Positions 10,957 through 22,145 of a DNA stretch of 64,000 nt are shown here, one piece after another; the stretch's first letter is position 1; the number at the start of each line of letters is the position of its first letter. The translations under genes were made by a program, and so were the position numbers. The stretch is from Lepus europaeus (lineage: Eukaryota; Chordata; Mammalia; Lagomorpha; Leporidae). The DNA lies in assembly GCF_033115175.1 (NCBI RefSeq), contig NC_084834.1, positions 7,227,294-7,291,293 on the forward strand, written 5' to 3'. The notes under the pieces are model-generated. The model was not told the DNA's origin and made no database searches. It saw nothing but the letters and a program-made list of their open reading frames with translations.

Positions 10957-12689
10957 AGCTTCCAATAACCCATGCAATTGACATAAAGTAACATTTCCAG
11001 ATTCAGAGTTTAAAACAAGTGCTTTTATTCATGCAGAAAGTTATAAATTTAAATCTTGTTGAGGTTTAATGGCACTTAGAAGGGTAGTTCATGTAATTCT
11101 TTTTGGATGCATATGACTAAGCAAAATAATGATTCAAACCACTGTTTTAAATATCACAGGTTAATTTTTTAATGTTAAACTAAAGAATCTATTTTTCCTA
11201 ATATGCAGTGTGTTGGGTTTATGATTCTCAGCCTAAGATCGGTTGTAACTGTGAATGCACTGATTTGAGATTTTTTTTCCAAATTTGAATGAGTAACCTT
11301 CAATGAGGCATCTCAACGTTGACTAAAGTATTATTCCATGAGTGCAGACCTAGACTTGCAGAGTCATGTATGAGAGAGCCATGTGAGGCCATTTGAGCTA
11401 TAATAAGTACTCTTTTCATGAGTGAACCTCTATAGTTCACATTGCCTACTAGCCCTCTGTGCTGATTGGCTTGTTCAGCAGATGGGTTTCCGACCTCTCG
11501 GCTGTCTCAGTCAGCATCGCTCTACCCAGTCCCTTACTGAAGGAGTCAGTGAGACTAACCTTCAGCACCATGCAAATTCTGATGCTTAGAGTCCAACTCT
11601 ATCAACCCATTTTCAGCTAAAATTTCAGACACTTTTTTAAAGCATCATTTGGACCACAGTTACCATACAAAGATGGGGTCATTTAAGCAACAATAGGAGG
11701 AATCTGTTGATGTACTAAGGATTCTTTTTGAATGTTCTGAAACTTTTGTGACTTAATACAACAAGAACAGAGGAGGAGACACCTCAGCCTCCTGGTCATA
11801 CCATATTGAAATGGTGTTTTGCTAGCTCATTCAGCACCCCTTCACTGACCCATGTTTTTCTCAGACCCAAAAATTCTGCCAACCTAAAAGGAAGCTTCAT
11901 ATGCGAGCAAGACAAACATAGGCGGGCAAGGAAAAATTAGCAGTATATTTTGACTTGGACCCTTGAGAATAAAATATTTTCAACAAGACCCAAGATAATG
12001 AATATATTTAGTTGAAAAGAATGGTATTTTTTCTTTGTTTATTCTCACCAACATAAAGCACAGACCTCTGTTCTTACAGTGAAGAGTCTCGAATCTCTCT
12101 CTTTTCTAAATAAGCATAGTGAAAGGTTGTGGTTTCCCTGGCAACAGGTGACTTCTTTCTTATTTTTCTTTTCTTTTTAGGGGGGAAAAAGCACACTTCG
12201 GGTATATAAAGAGCCTTTCATCCCGAGGTAACAAAGCATTTTATGGCTAAGTTGTCACCCTGCCCCAGCAAAGTAGATAAACAGCATCCCCCACACCCCT
12301 CACTTTACAGATGGAGGAGGGCAATGGCTGCTAGAGCACACAGCTGCAGTAGGCACCTTTGCTCTGCCCTCTGCTTTGCTAATCTTCATCAGCAGCCCTG
12401 TAAGAATTTCCTAAGGGTATGGCAGCAATACCTGAAGGTGACCCCTCTCCTTTGTGTGTAGGCAGTGGCTTACTTGCCTCTAATAACACCTACAGAATTT
12501 AACAAAGGTGGTGGGATGTCACTGCTATGATTAAATTGTGTGTTGCTTCATCGCAACACACTGCAGAGGGACACCTCTGCTGCCCAAGGCAACAGTCCCA
12601 CTGTGAACTTACTGTAGAACCACATGGCAGACCTTCAAGAAATTAGCTCAATCTCCAGCCAACAGCCACTAAGAAGTCAGGAGAAATGA
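10957..12689. other. Unique non-coding stretch
   Basis: No recognised gene. A 72-codon open frame (12243-12461) follows a TATA-like sequence but resembles no known protein. Parts near 12295-12410 faintly resemble MIR/L2 sequence. Confidence 0.45.
12203..12210 (+). promoter_or_regulatory. TATA-box-like motif, unproven
   Basis: TATATAAA in the context CGGGTATATAAAGAGCC, a good sequence match to a core TATA box, 33 bp before an ATG. There is no recognisable transcript or CpG island, so function is not shown. Confidence 0.15.
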
Positions 12690-13320
12690 ACAACACTTAT
12701 TGAGCTCCTTATATATTGTGGATATTAATCCTTTCGTAGATGTATACTTTCCAAATATTTTCTCCCATCGCCTCTTTATTGAGTGTTTCCTTTGCTGTGC
12801 AGAAGCTTCCTGAGGCGATGTAATATCATTTTTCTATTTTAGCTTTTATTGCTTCAGCTTCTGGGGTAAAACCCAAGAAGTCTTTGTCTAGGCCAATGTC
12901 TTGCAGTGTTTCCCCTATGTTTTACTCTAGTGAATTGATGGTTTCAGGCCCTAGGTTTAATCTTTGATCTATTGTGAGTTGATTTTTGTATAGGTTGTAA
13001 GGTAGGGATCTTGTCACATACTTCCACATTCAGAAATCCAACTATCCCAGCATCATATGTTCAAGAGCTACTCCTTCTCCAGAGAGTGATTTAAGCTCAT
13101 TTGTCAGATATCAGTTGATTGTAGGTGTGTGGGTCATTTCCCAGGGTTTCTAATCTGATCCATTGGTCTACATGTCCATTTTTGTGCCAGTACTAGGATG
13201 CTTTGATTATAACTGCCCTGTAATATCTCTTAAAATCTGGTACTGTGATGCATCTGGCTTTGTTTTTATTTTTTAAGATTGTTTTAGCTATTGGGAGCTA
13301 CTTTTAAAGAGCTGTATTTT
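12690..13320 (-). mobile_element. Old L1 ORF2 fragment, antisense
   Basis: Antisense L1 ORF2 text: TTTGCTGTGCAGAAGCTTCC, ATTGTGAGTTGATTTTTGTA, and the CCATTGGTCTACATGTCC stretch near 13160. The reading frame is destroyed. Confidence 0.7.
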
Positions 13321-13329
13321 GGCTCAAGT

Positions 13330-13625
13330 TTCTAGTTTTAGAAAGTCCAGACAGCTCGATACAGGTTCTGGATAGGTCCACCATAGGCTGCATCACATCA
13401 TGACAGGAGCATGTGTGTATCTTTCTGTGTGATCTCTCTCTCCCCCCTTATAAAGTCACCAAGATTCAATTATGGGGGCTCTACCCTAATGGCTTATTCT
13501 ATTCTAGTCACTTTTAAAGGTCCTGTCTCTAAACATCATAGTTGTTTTTAAACACACTAATGACATTAGCATGAGACTTTGGAGATTAAACTTATGAGTT
13601 TCAGGACAAATCATATTCAAATAAG
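13330..13625 (-). mobile_element. MaLR-type (MLT1/MST) LTR, antisense
   Basis: Resembles the antisense MaLR LTR layout: CACCAAGATTC, CCCTAATGGCTTATTC, AGGTCCTGTCTCTAAACATC, then ATGAGTTTCAGGACAAATCA at the end. Only an LTR remnant is visible, with no internal retroviral genes. Confidence 0.5.
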
Positions 13626-13782
13626 AGCAAACAAGAAGTAAATTAGGTTCAGGGAATCAAACCAAGGTCAAATAACAAAGTCTATAAGCAGGTCAGAGAT
13701 GGGGTATAAAATCTTTCAATCACTGCAGAATCATAGATCGTAGAAGACGTACAGTGAGAACCAAAAAGGTGTCATTTCTTTT

Positions 13783-14200
13783 TTAAAATTTTATTTAAGG
13801 TATACAAATTTCATGTATTTCATATATATATATATATAGATTGAGGAACATAGTGATACTTCCTACCTAACCTCCCTCCCACCCATACTTCTACCCTTCT
13901 CTCTTTCCTATTTCCACTCTTAATTTTTGCACAGATCTATTATCAGTTTACTTTATACTCATAAGATTAAACCCTATGCTAAGTATAGAGTTCAAAAAGT
14001 AGTATGAAGAAGAAGAAAAACAAAACACTGTTCCTCCACAGTAAATATAGGGCCACAAACAATCATCAAATGAAAATTTAACTCCAATACATTACATTGT
14101 AGGTATTCTATCAGTTACCACAGGTCTGATAAAACATAGATAGAGAGTGTGTCCTGCATTGGTGAATCTAACAGCCATAAATGTGCAACTGAGCACATGC
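13783..14200 (-). mobile_element. Lagomorph L1 3' end, antisense
   Basis: Antisense L1 3' UTR. Its order (TTTTATTTAAGG tail, T-rich/CCTCCCTCCCACCC block, AAACACTGTTCCTCCACAGTA, AACAATCATCAAAT) is shared with 26440-26720 and, in sense, with 60110-60461. The right boundary is uncertain. Confidence 0.6.
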
Positions 14201-14629
14201 ACATATGGTCTTGGATTGTGGAAAATGGAAGAGGCATGGTTCAAGTAAGATAATTATCTAAATCAGAACAGTTCTTTGACCAAATAGCAGATATTGCCAT
14301 TGGAGAACAAACTGCTAGCATTTTCTCTGCCCTTAAGGTAGGTTTCTAAAAAGAAGCCCTGATGGGACCGGGAAAGTGGCATGAACTCTCTTAATAGGCA
14401 TAAACAACTGGATTCATCCATACTTCCCTCTCTGGACTACAGCTTTCTCCTGGAGTGACCAAAAGTAAAATAATTTCAATAGACATGGAGTTGCCAACTA
14501 GAAGCAATTCACCAGGGCACTTCTCATGAAGACTCACTTGTATTTATGATATTTCCACATGTTTGCATTTATGAATTGTATGATTTATGTATGTTTTTCC
14601 ATGCATGAATACACAGAGGCACACAACAT
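14201..14629. other. Unassigned sequence
   Basis: No gene or repeat identified with confidence. The left part may still be L1 3' UTR. Confidence 0.4.
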
Positions 14630-15175
14630 TTTTTAAATTGATAACAAAAAATTTAAGTATTTATAGAGTACCGTGTGATGTTTCAATACATGTACACATT
14701 TCATAATGTCCAAATTAAGGTAGGAATATCTATATCCTCAAACAATTCTCATATCTTTGTGATAAAAGCATTCAAAATTTTATCCTCTAGCTTCTGGAAA
14801 TATACATCATCTATACTCACCATACTGTGCAACAGAAACCAGAACTTTTAACTTCTCTCCAACTGTAACTTATTATTAATTAATCAGCCTCTCCCCTCTT
14901 TTCCTCACCACCTACTCTCCCCAGCCTCTGGTAACCACCATTCTTCTTTCATCTTCTATGATATAAGCTTCTTTAGATTCCACATAGAAGTGAGATCATG
15001 CAGCACTTGTCATTCTGCATCTGGCTTATTTTACTGAACACAATAACTCTGATTTCAGCTATGTGGTCACAAATGACAGGATCCCATCTTTTTGTGGCTG
15101 AATAGTATTCTAGTGTGTGTGTGTGTGTGCATCCCACATTTTCTCTACCCACTCATAAAAGTATACTTTGAATGA
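14630..15175 (-). mobile_element. Ancient L1 3' end, antisense
   Basis: Antisense L1M-like 3' UTR and ORF2 end: GGTAACCACCATTCTTCTTTC, GAAGTGAGATCATGCAGCA, and GGCTGAATAGTATTCTAGTG followed by a short GT run. It is similar in kind to 1-921 but a separate copy. Confidence 0.65.
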
Positions 15176-15924
15176 ATGACAAACTAAAAAATCAAATACA
15201 TTTCCATTCCCACTAATAATGCTTAATTACGGCACGTAGAGTAATTAAGCACTCAATAAATTAGATGCCCTGGTAAGTGTAACACAAAATAAAGATTATC
15301 AATCTCTTTAAAAAAAAATTCTGATTTTTCTCCATAGTGAGGACTTTGATGTATTTCAGTTTCTGAGAAAAACCCTCCTCTTTTCTTTCACATTCCATGT
15401 CGCGCTTGTTCCCTAAGCTTATACTTAGGATCTGAAGTCATCTCCCGCAGAAGCAGGGCCAAAGGATGCATTCATGTGCGAGCGACTTTCAGACAGTGCA
15501 CTTGAGAGGCACCAGTAGGGAACGGAAGGGAGCGGAGTAGGGGCAGGGAAGAAGCCGGGCACAGAAGTGGATCTCCTGGGAAACCACATTCAACCTGAGC
15601 CACGGCGAGTTCTGGAGCCTGACTGATACCCACAACTTTGGCTTCAGGAGAGGTGACTAGGATGTTGTTTTTGCACAACTGTCAGCCACTGGCTGTGGCT
15701 GGAGGCTGTTTGTAGGGCTGGAGTAACTGCCCCAGAATTTTTAAGCTAGGTGGGTCCCACTGGTGGATGAGAATTCTTCAAAGAAGAGTGCAGCTCATAA
15801 GATGTGCACCAATAGCAGCCAAAACTGTGAGCTACACCAGTCCAGGAAGGAGGATTTGGTGGGAAACCAGGAACTTCCATCACATTTACTGTGCTTTTCA
15901 TGGATGCAGCACTGTCCACATCAT
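15176..15924. other. Unique sequence, locally GC-richer
   Basis: No gene recognised. The 15440-15720 part is richer in G+C than its surroundings. Short open frames on both strands (68, 60 and 75 codons) resemble no known protein. Confidence 0.45.
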
Positions 15925-16151
15925 GGTAGGAACCTTCTTTTTTAAGATTTTATTTATTTATTTGAGAGGTAGAGCTACAGACATAGAGAGGTAGAGACAG
16001 AGAGAAAGGTCTTCCATCCTATTGTTCACTCCCCAAATGGCTGCATCAATCTGAAGCCAGGAGCCAGGCAGGTGCTTCTTCCCTGTCTTCCATGTGGGTC
16101 AGGGGCCCAAGGACATGGGCCATCTTCTACTGCTTGGTGGGAACCTTCTTT
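15925..16151 (-). mobile_element. 5'-truncated CSINE with 16-bp TSD
   Basis: Antisense CSINE lacking its tRNA-like head. It ends at CCATCTTCTACTGCTT. The flanks GGTAGGAACCTTCTTT (15925-15940) and GGTGGGAACCTTCTTT (16136-16151) differ at one base. Truncation at insertion fits incomplete target-primed reverse transcription. Confidence 0.9.
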
Positions 16152-16854
16152 GAAGACCCACCAGTCAAGTAGATTACCTAAGTCAGGTGGTTTAGAATAT
16201 ACACTGTCCATGTCAGCAGGCTGAGCATACACCAACTCATATTTCCTTAGATTAGATATTGCTTTCTTTAAACAACCCTCACATGTCATGAAAATTCAGA
16301 GGCAAGGTAAGATCTTTAACCTTAAATGAGAATTTGCTTCTCAGAGGTGGGATGTCCTTAATTCGTGATCTTAAAGAGCAGTGACTGGGGAGGGGCACAG
16401 TGTCAATAGCTGGGGTGCAGGAACCCAACAAGAAGGACAGGGGCCACCCGAGACACTCTTGTCTCATCTCCCCAGTTTTCCCAAGGCTAGCACTGACTAC
16501 CCTAACTTCTGCACCCTCAACTCTGGTAAGCTGAGTTACACACTATACACTCAGGATTACCACAGTTGCAATATAAGCCAAGGCCTTTATAAGGTTAACT
16601 ATAATAATAAGGCCAAGAAACAACACACTTGGGACAACAGAGAAGCAGCAGAAAAAGTTTTTTTCTGCACGCTAGAAGCAACAAAACTGATTGCACATGG
16701 AAAAAACTCTCATATGACTCATGGAGGGAAAAAAAGCAAACCAGAGAATGGGAAAAAAACAATAGATAGAACCAAAGGTGTTCATAATCATAACTAGTGA
16801 TTTTAAACAATCACAAAATAAATGGGAAGTCAGAAAAGTCATTTGGGAAATGAT
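16152..16854. other. Unassigned sequence with a 138-codon open frame
   Basis: The plus-strand frame 16381-16797 has no domain or family resemblance that I can see, is lysine- and asparagine-rich at its end, and has no visible splice or polyadenylation context. I treat it as chance. Confidence 0.4.
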
Positions 16855-16921
<67 letters not shown>

Positions 16922-16922
16922 A
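16855..16922. repeat. Compound CA/TA/GA microsatellite
   Basis: Consecutive runs of (CA)n, (TA)n and (GA)n in one 68-bp array. Confidence 0.95.
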
Positions 16923-17747
16923 CATAGAGTTCCTTGTAAACTGCGGTTTAAATAAAAAAATCTTTGAGAGAATTCACAACTAATGACAAAGGGAGGAACA
17001 TCATCACTGTCAATGCAGGAAGCTGCTGATCTCTGAACTCTGGGCTTCCCTGGTCAGATCAGTGTGTGACCGCCAAAGCCAGGCAGAATCTGACGTGGAA
17101 GCAGGTGCAGAGAGGGGAGGGGAGGCTAGAACCTTGCACACTCATGAATGATTTATTGTGTGGAAGGCCAAGTCCATTTGGGAGATGCACATCGTTCATG
17201 ACTTTTCCGGTTGTAATGAACTTCTCCAGCTGAACTAGGTGTGCGTAATGTAACTACGCAGCTGCCTACGGATTTATGAGTTAGGCCTTTGTTTTATGCT
17301 GATTTTCCAGCACTATCAAAAGAGAGAAAGGGAGAAAGGATGATAAAGAATCAACTTTTCCTTAACTTTGGAAGAAAACAAGCCATTTTTCATGATTAGA
17401 TTTGTGAAATTGAATTTTTTTGATTCACTGGAAAGGATCAGAGTTGTATCTGTAAAAGTTCCAAGGAAAGCAATGTAAAATTTTTTATTTGTATTTACCT
17501 TGGTTTGGGTAGGTAAATATCTTTCTCTTCAGAGTTTCAACTTGAATGAGAACATCTCCTATCTACATCAAGTCTGCTGTTTTTCACAACTAATCAAAAC
17601 TTTTCTCCCATCATTTAAATAGTAGAAATGTGCCCAGACATACAGTAAAATAACGGTCATTCTTCCCATAACACAGAAACAAAGTAACTGCCACATTAAG
17701 AACAATAGCAATGATGATAGGAGTTAACATATCAAGTGCTTTACATA
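16923..17747. other. Unassigned sequence
   Basis: No gene recognised. The last few dozen bases (AAGTGCTTTACATATAG) look like an antisense MIR fragment. Confidence 0.45.
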
Positions 17748-18089
17748 TAGTAAGTCATTTTTAATTTAAAGATTTATTCATTTGTTTGAAAGGCATAATG
17801 AAGAGGGAGAGACAGAGAGACCTTCCATTTGCTGGCTAATGGCACAAATGGCTGCAAAAAACTGACTATGTCATTCTGAGGCCAGGAACCAGAACTCCAT
17901 CCAGGTCTCCCACTTGAGTAGCAGAGCTCAAGGACTCAGGCCATCTTCTGCTGTTTCCCAGGCACATAAGCAGGGAGCTGGATCAGAAGTAGAGCTGCCA
18001 GGAGGACTCAACCCCACATGGAATGCCTGTGTTGCAAGCAATGGCTTAATCCACTGCCCCACGATACTGGCCATCACGTAGTAAATCAT
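17748..18089 (-). mobile_element. CSINE, older type, with TSD
   Basis: Antisense older CSINE, about 17764-18072, ending …CACGATACTGGCC. Flanks TAGTAAGTCAT (17748) and TAGTAAATCAT (18079) match at 10 of 11 bases. Confidence 0.85.
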
Positions 18090-18212
18090 CCAATGTTCAG
18101 GACATTCTTTGGAGAAGGAACGATGGATACCTTAATGTCGGTTCGGCTGGCTGGCCCATCATGCCCAAACACGAGCAAATATTATCCTTGACCTTGTTGA
18201 CACCAACACTTT

Positions 18213-19416
18213 TTTTTTTTAAGAAGCAGTGATGGTACAGCTTTAATATTAAAGAAATGGGGCCAGAGCCACGGCTCACTAGGCTAATCCTCCTCCTGCG
18301 GCGCCGGCACACCGGGTTCTAGTCCCAGTCGGGGCACCGGATTCTGTCCTGGTTGCCCCTTTTCCAGGCCAGCTCTCTGCTGTGGCCCGGGAAGGCAGTG
18401 GAGGATGGCCCAAGTGCTTGGGCCCTGCACCCCATGGGAGACCAGGAGAAGCACCTGGCTCCTGGCTTCGGATCAGCGCGGTGCGCCAGCCGCAGTGGCC
18501 ATTGGAGGGTGAACCAATGGCAAAGGAAGACCTTTCTCTCCCTGTCCACTCTGCCTGCCAAAAAAAAAAAAAAAGAAAGAAAGAAAGAAAGAAATGGGCT
18601 ATAAAAAAGTTCCTTCTCGGAATTGGTTTTACAAGCTCATTTGTTCTCCTTTGTGGGTGCATAATAAAGTTCCATGGGCTTGTTCACTTTCCAGTATTTC
18701 TCGCTGACCAATTCCAGAGAAAAAGAGCCATTTAAAACAGTTAACTGGCCCCTGGCTGCTGCGATGTAGATGGTATACTGCTTCTCACTGGCTGTATCAA
18801 GGTTCATCTGACTTGATTCTCCTTTGCTTCGAAGTTCTTCTAAAGCTAACCTTACAGCCAGATACTTGGATAAGTGATCGACAGTGGCATTACCTGAAGT
18901 TTTTATGTATCTTGTTTGTGCACTGTCATCTTTTTCCATAAGCGTGGGATGAGGCCTGAATACTAATTCAATTTCACCAGCCCCATCCATCACTGGATCA
19001 ATGGCCACTGATGCATTGTTGTTATCCAGCTCATCAGAGGTTTTGGTCCGTTTGTTGCTAGGGCCTGCTTCCTGGTTGCTGTGGGTGGATGCACTGTCGC
19101 CGTTATCTTCTGCTCCACTCCCATTTTTGATGTGCTGTTTCTTGCCCCGCTGTAATCTGTTCATGACCTGGATCTCCAGTCCCTCCGATGCTGTGACTCA
19201 GGGCTTGCTGATTGCTGTGCTTGTTGATCCTGGCCAAGACTCTCTCCTGATGAGCTTCACACGCATCAGACACGGATAAATTCTGCTGATGAGGGCATCA
19301 AAGCTTGGCTCTGGCCTGAGTGATCTTTTGTAAACTAGCTGTTTCCAACAGGTGGGACTTGTTGCCACTTCTCAGGGCCATGATGACGCAGTCCATGCAG
19401 AAATGGTGCAAGCGCT
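18213..19416 (-). pseudogene. RNF2P: RNF2 (RING1B) processed pseudogene, 5'-truncated
   Basis: Intronless minus-strand copy of RNF2, the E3 ubiquitin ligase subunit of Polycomb repressive complex 1 that modifies histone H2A in the nucleus. The surviving frame 19164-18637 (175 codons plus TGA) carries the linker after the RING finger and the C-terminal RAWUL, ubiquitin-like domain (e.g. [20 protein letters not shown]). Upstream, 19417-19300 still encodes part of the RING (LHHFCMDC, ALRSGNK) but is out of frame with it. The 5' end lies inside the RING, so the first zinc ligands are missing. By recollection of the parent, small in-frame deletions occur in the serine-rich linker. A T-run at 18211-18220 (the A-tail) and a 21-bp TSD (18192-18212 and 19417-19437, 19 matches) prove L1-mediated retroposition. 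The 3' UTR holds a CSINE2. Confidence 0.93.
18251..18598 (+). mobile_element. CSINE2 inside the RNF2 retrocopy
   Basis: Sense CSINE2 at 18262-18587 with the typical head, B box, body and a (GAAA)n tail. TSD AAAGAAATGGG is at 18251-18261 and 18588-18598. It lies in the 3' UTR of the pseudogene and is therefore younger than it. Confidence 0.93.
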
Positions 19417-19735
19417 CCTTGGTGAGACCAACACTTTCATGGGTAGACTTTGAGTAAATCAGATGATATCTAAGGTGAGTGGGCCTCATCCAATCGGGTG
19501 AGGACCTTAATACAAACACTGACCTCTCCCAGCAAAAAGAAATTCCGAAAACAGGCTACGTTTGACTTCCAGCTGCAACTCCTCCCTGAATCCCCAGCCT
19601 AGTCCTTCAGATTTTGAACTCACCAAGATTCCACCATTGCATGAGCCTCTTAAAATCTCTCTCTCTCCCTCCCTCTCCATCTCTTTCTCTCCATCTCCCT
19701 CTCTGTCTCTCTCTGACTAATAGAGATGGCTATTA

Positions 19736-20862
19736 TTATTTATTTATACATGAGAAAACTGAGAAGTTTTAGCCAAATTTGTTTTGAAACAATTTATAAC
19801 CCTTGACTCGGTTTTTATAATTTCTTAAAATCTTTATGTTCTTGTCTGAGCAATCAAATCACAAGGTACTGAGTTGACGGCATTTGTAGAAACATGACTT
19901 TCTTTATTTCACAGACAAGTTTATAGGAGTCACGGTCAGCCTGATTCTGTATCATCATGAAAACCAAGATTCTGCATTTTTTTCACCTCTTCTAACAAGA
20001 TTGCACTATCTAAAATTGATCCACACAAGCCTGACAAAATCAAAGCATCCCATCAAGTATTTGAATTAGCAACTCAATATTGTACAATTATGGGGGAAAA
20101 GGTGTTAATGTTTTTTTTTCTTTTCCCCTTAGAATTTAACTAACAAAGCTTCCTCTCATTAAGTAAAAAAATTTCTATATGAAATCTAAATGTGACCATC
20201 TTGTTTACAGTTAAGTATTCAGGAAAAGGGAACCAAAACTCAAAATAAACTCCATCTTACTTTTATTAAAGAATAAATACAACAAACATAATTTTGATTG
20301 ACATGACAGTTTTTTAAAAATTCTAAGGACTAGTCAAGGTATTATTTTATTAAAATTTCTATTAACTTTTTTCTACCTGCATGATGTTTACAGATTATGT
20401 CCTACCACTTAGTAAGTAAAACAGAAAGATAAAGAGAGAGAGAAAGAGAAGAATAAAAGGAAGGAAGGACTGGAGGGTGGGGGGGGAGGAAGGAGGAAGG
20501 GAAAAAGAAAGGAAAGGAGGAAGAGAGAAAGCCTATACAAATTAAATTCTAAGGATCAGCTAGCCTGCTCAATAACAAAGGAATGTTGTGCAAATATGAA
20601 GTTTCTTGAAAGTACAATTTCCTTTCCCCATTAAAAGTCAGATTGGCTCAGAGATATTACTTGATCGTTAGTAACAGTGTTTCCCAAAAAAAGGTAGAAA
20701 GTACCGTCATGGCAATTCTGCCAAAAGAAAAATGAAACTTCTGAAGATGTCTGAGCTAAGACTTCAGGAGAAGGACTGGTGCTATCACATGAGCAGTGTT
20801 GTCTTTGAGCATGCCTCTCAGGCTCATTAACTGCCCTTAGGTGACTAAGAAAACGATTCCAT
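19736..20862. other. Unassigned AT-rich sequence
   Basis: No gene recognised. It contains a purine tract listed separately. Confidence 0.5.
20425..20531 (+). repeat. Polypurine tract
   Basis: Over 100 bases almost purely A and G, including a run of eight or more G near 20480. This composition can form intramolecular triplex DNA. It shows no fixed unit. Confidence 0.85.
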
Positions 20863-21199
20863 GGGGTGGGCATTTGGTACACTGGTCAAGCTGCCAATTG
20901 TGATGCCTATATCCCATATCATTGGCTCTGCTTCCAATTCTAAATTCCTGGCAATGCACACCCTGGGAGGCAGCGGTGACAGTACAAGTAGTTGGGTCCC
21001 TGCCCCCACATGAGACACCTAGATGAGATTCCAGGCCCTTGCATAGATCTGGCACAGTCCTGGCTGATTCAGTCCATCTGGGGACAGTCCATCAGTCCAT
21101 CATTCAGTCCATGAGTGAGCCCGTGGACAGGGGATCTCTGTCTCTCTATTTCTCTCTCTCTCTGCCTTTCAAAACAAACAAACAAACAAATAAATTTTG
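20863..21199 (+). mobile_element. CSINE, older type
   Basis: Sense copy from GGGGTGGGCATTTGG to a CTCTCTCTCTGCCTTTC block and an (AAAC)n-rich tail. A short CAGTCCAT motif is repeated at 21064-21110. Confidence 0.8.
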
Positions 21200-21261
21200 A
21201 AAATTCCCTTCCTCTAGATGGATGTGGCCTCACTCAAGGGGTTATAGCTTGGAAGATGGTC

Positions 21262-21420
21262 CTGGCACTGGAATTAGTAAAGACCAGTTTCCATCTTGAT
21301 TTTGCTCTTTCCTGGCTGTGTGATCATGAGGTAATTACCCAGCTTCTCTGAACTTTGGTTTGTTTACCTGCACTTTGGGGATATCAATTCCTGCTTCCTT
21401 ATTGTCAGACATTCTCTCAT
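21262..21420 (+). mobile_element. MIR SINE fragment
   Basis: Core MIR wording in sense: CTGGCTGTGTGATCATGAGG, AATTACCCAGCTTCTCTGAA, then CTGCACTTTGGGGATATCAA. Confidence 0.65.
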
Positions 21421-22145
21421 CTCTGCTGCCACTGCTTCAGATCAAATCCCCATCATTTCTCTCAGTCTCCTAACTTACATTTTCACTCCAGTTTCTACCT
21501 GTATAGTTATTCCTCAATCCTAATCCAGGATGATTTTCCTAAATAATAACAACGCCCCACAAACTTTCAGGGAGATGAATCTGTATAATTGCACCCATTA
21601 ATAGTTATCTATTTGTTTTTACAGTATGTATTCATGCTGCAGTACTGGAATTCTCTCTTGATCCCCCCCATCCTAATATGCCCATTGCTCTGATTTTGTA
21701 CTACCTCACCCATTTATTTAAACCCCCCTCTTGCTGATCCCTTCCTCACACCCATGTACCCGAACAGTGAAACTCCCTGCTTCTTCACAAACACAACATG
21801 TTTTATGATTGTTCTCTACACATTGCCTTTTCAGAATGTTGTCCCTCAACCATTCCCATCACCTACCCCCACATAAATGCACACACATGTGCAAGTGCCA
21901 CTCTCCCCCCACAATACACATGGCAAACCCCTCCTCCTCAACATCAGTCAAGTACTTCCTGTTGTGGAAATCTGCTCTGGTCATGACTTACTTGGTTTCA
22001 TTGCTAAATATTTGCACATAACTCTACTAAAGTGAATATCACAATTTACTGCAGTGATTTTCATACATATTTGATTGTGCTCTACTTATCAAGTTTCCAT
22101 TGCCTATCACAGGAGATAAACAACAAATGTTTGTTCTTTAAAACA
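21421..22145 (+). mobile_element. L2-like sequence
   Basis: Pyrimidine-rich decayed sequence ending in GCCTATCACAGGAGATAAAC then AACAAATGTTTGTTC, which resembles an L2 3' end. The upstream part is uncertain. No intact frame. Confidence 0.3.

Larger units (their letters stand above)
18120..19735 (+). mobile_element. ERV-L LTR (MLT2-like), split by a retropseudogene
   Basis: Left part 18120-18212 (GGCTGGCTGGCCCATCATGC, AAATATTATCCTTGACC) and right part 19417-19735 (TAGACTTTGAGTAAATCAGA, GTGGGCCTCATCCAATC, an S-rich CTCTCT stretch, and GACTAATAG at the end) together read as one sense MLT2-type LTR of the ancient ERV-L family. No retroviral coding region is present. The interruption is the RNF2 retrocopy. 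Confidence 0.7.

Noticed and set aside
16381-16797. 138-codon open frame as a possible small gene
   Set aside because: No domain, no splice context, opposite-strand open frames overlap it, and the composition is like the flanking non-coding DNA.
18279-18735. Frames of 80-127 codons over 18279-18735
   Set aside because: These are SINE-derived open frames shared by nearly every CSINE2 copy in the window, not exons.
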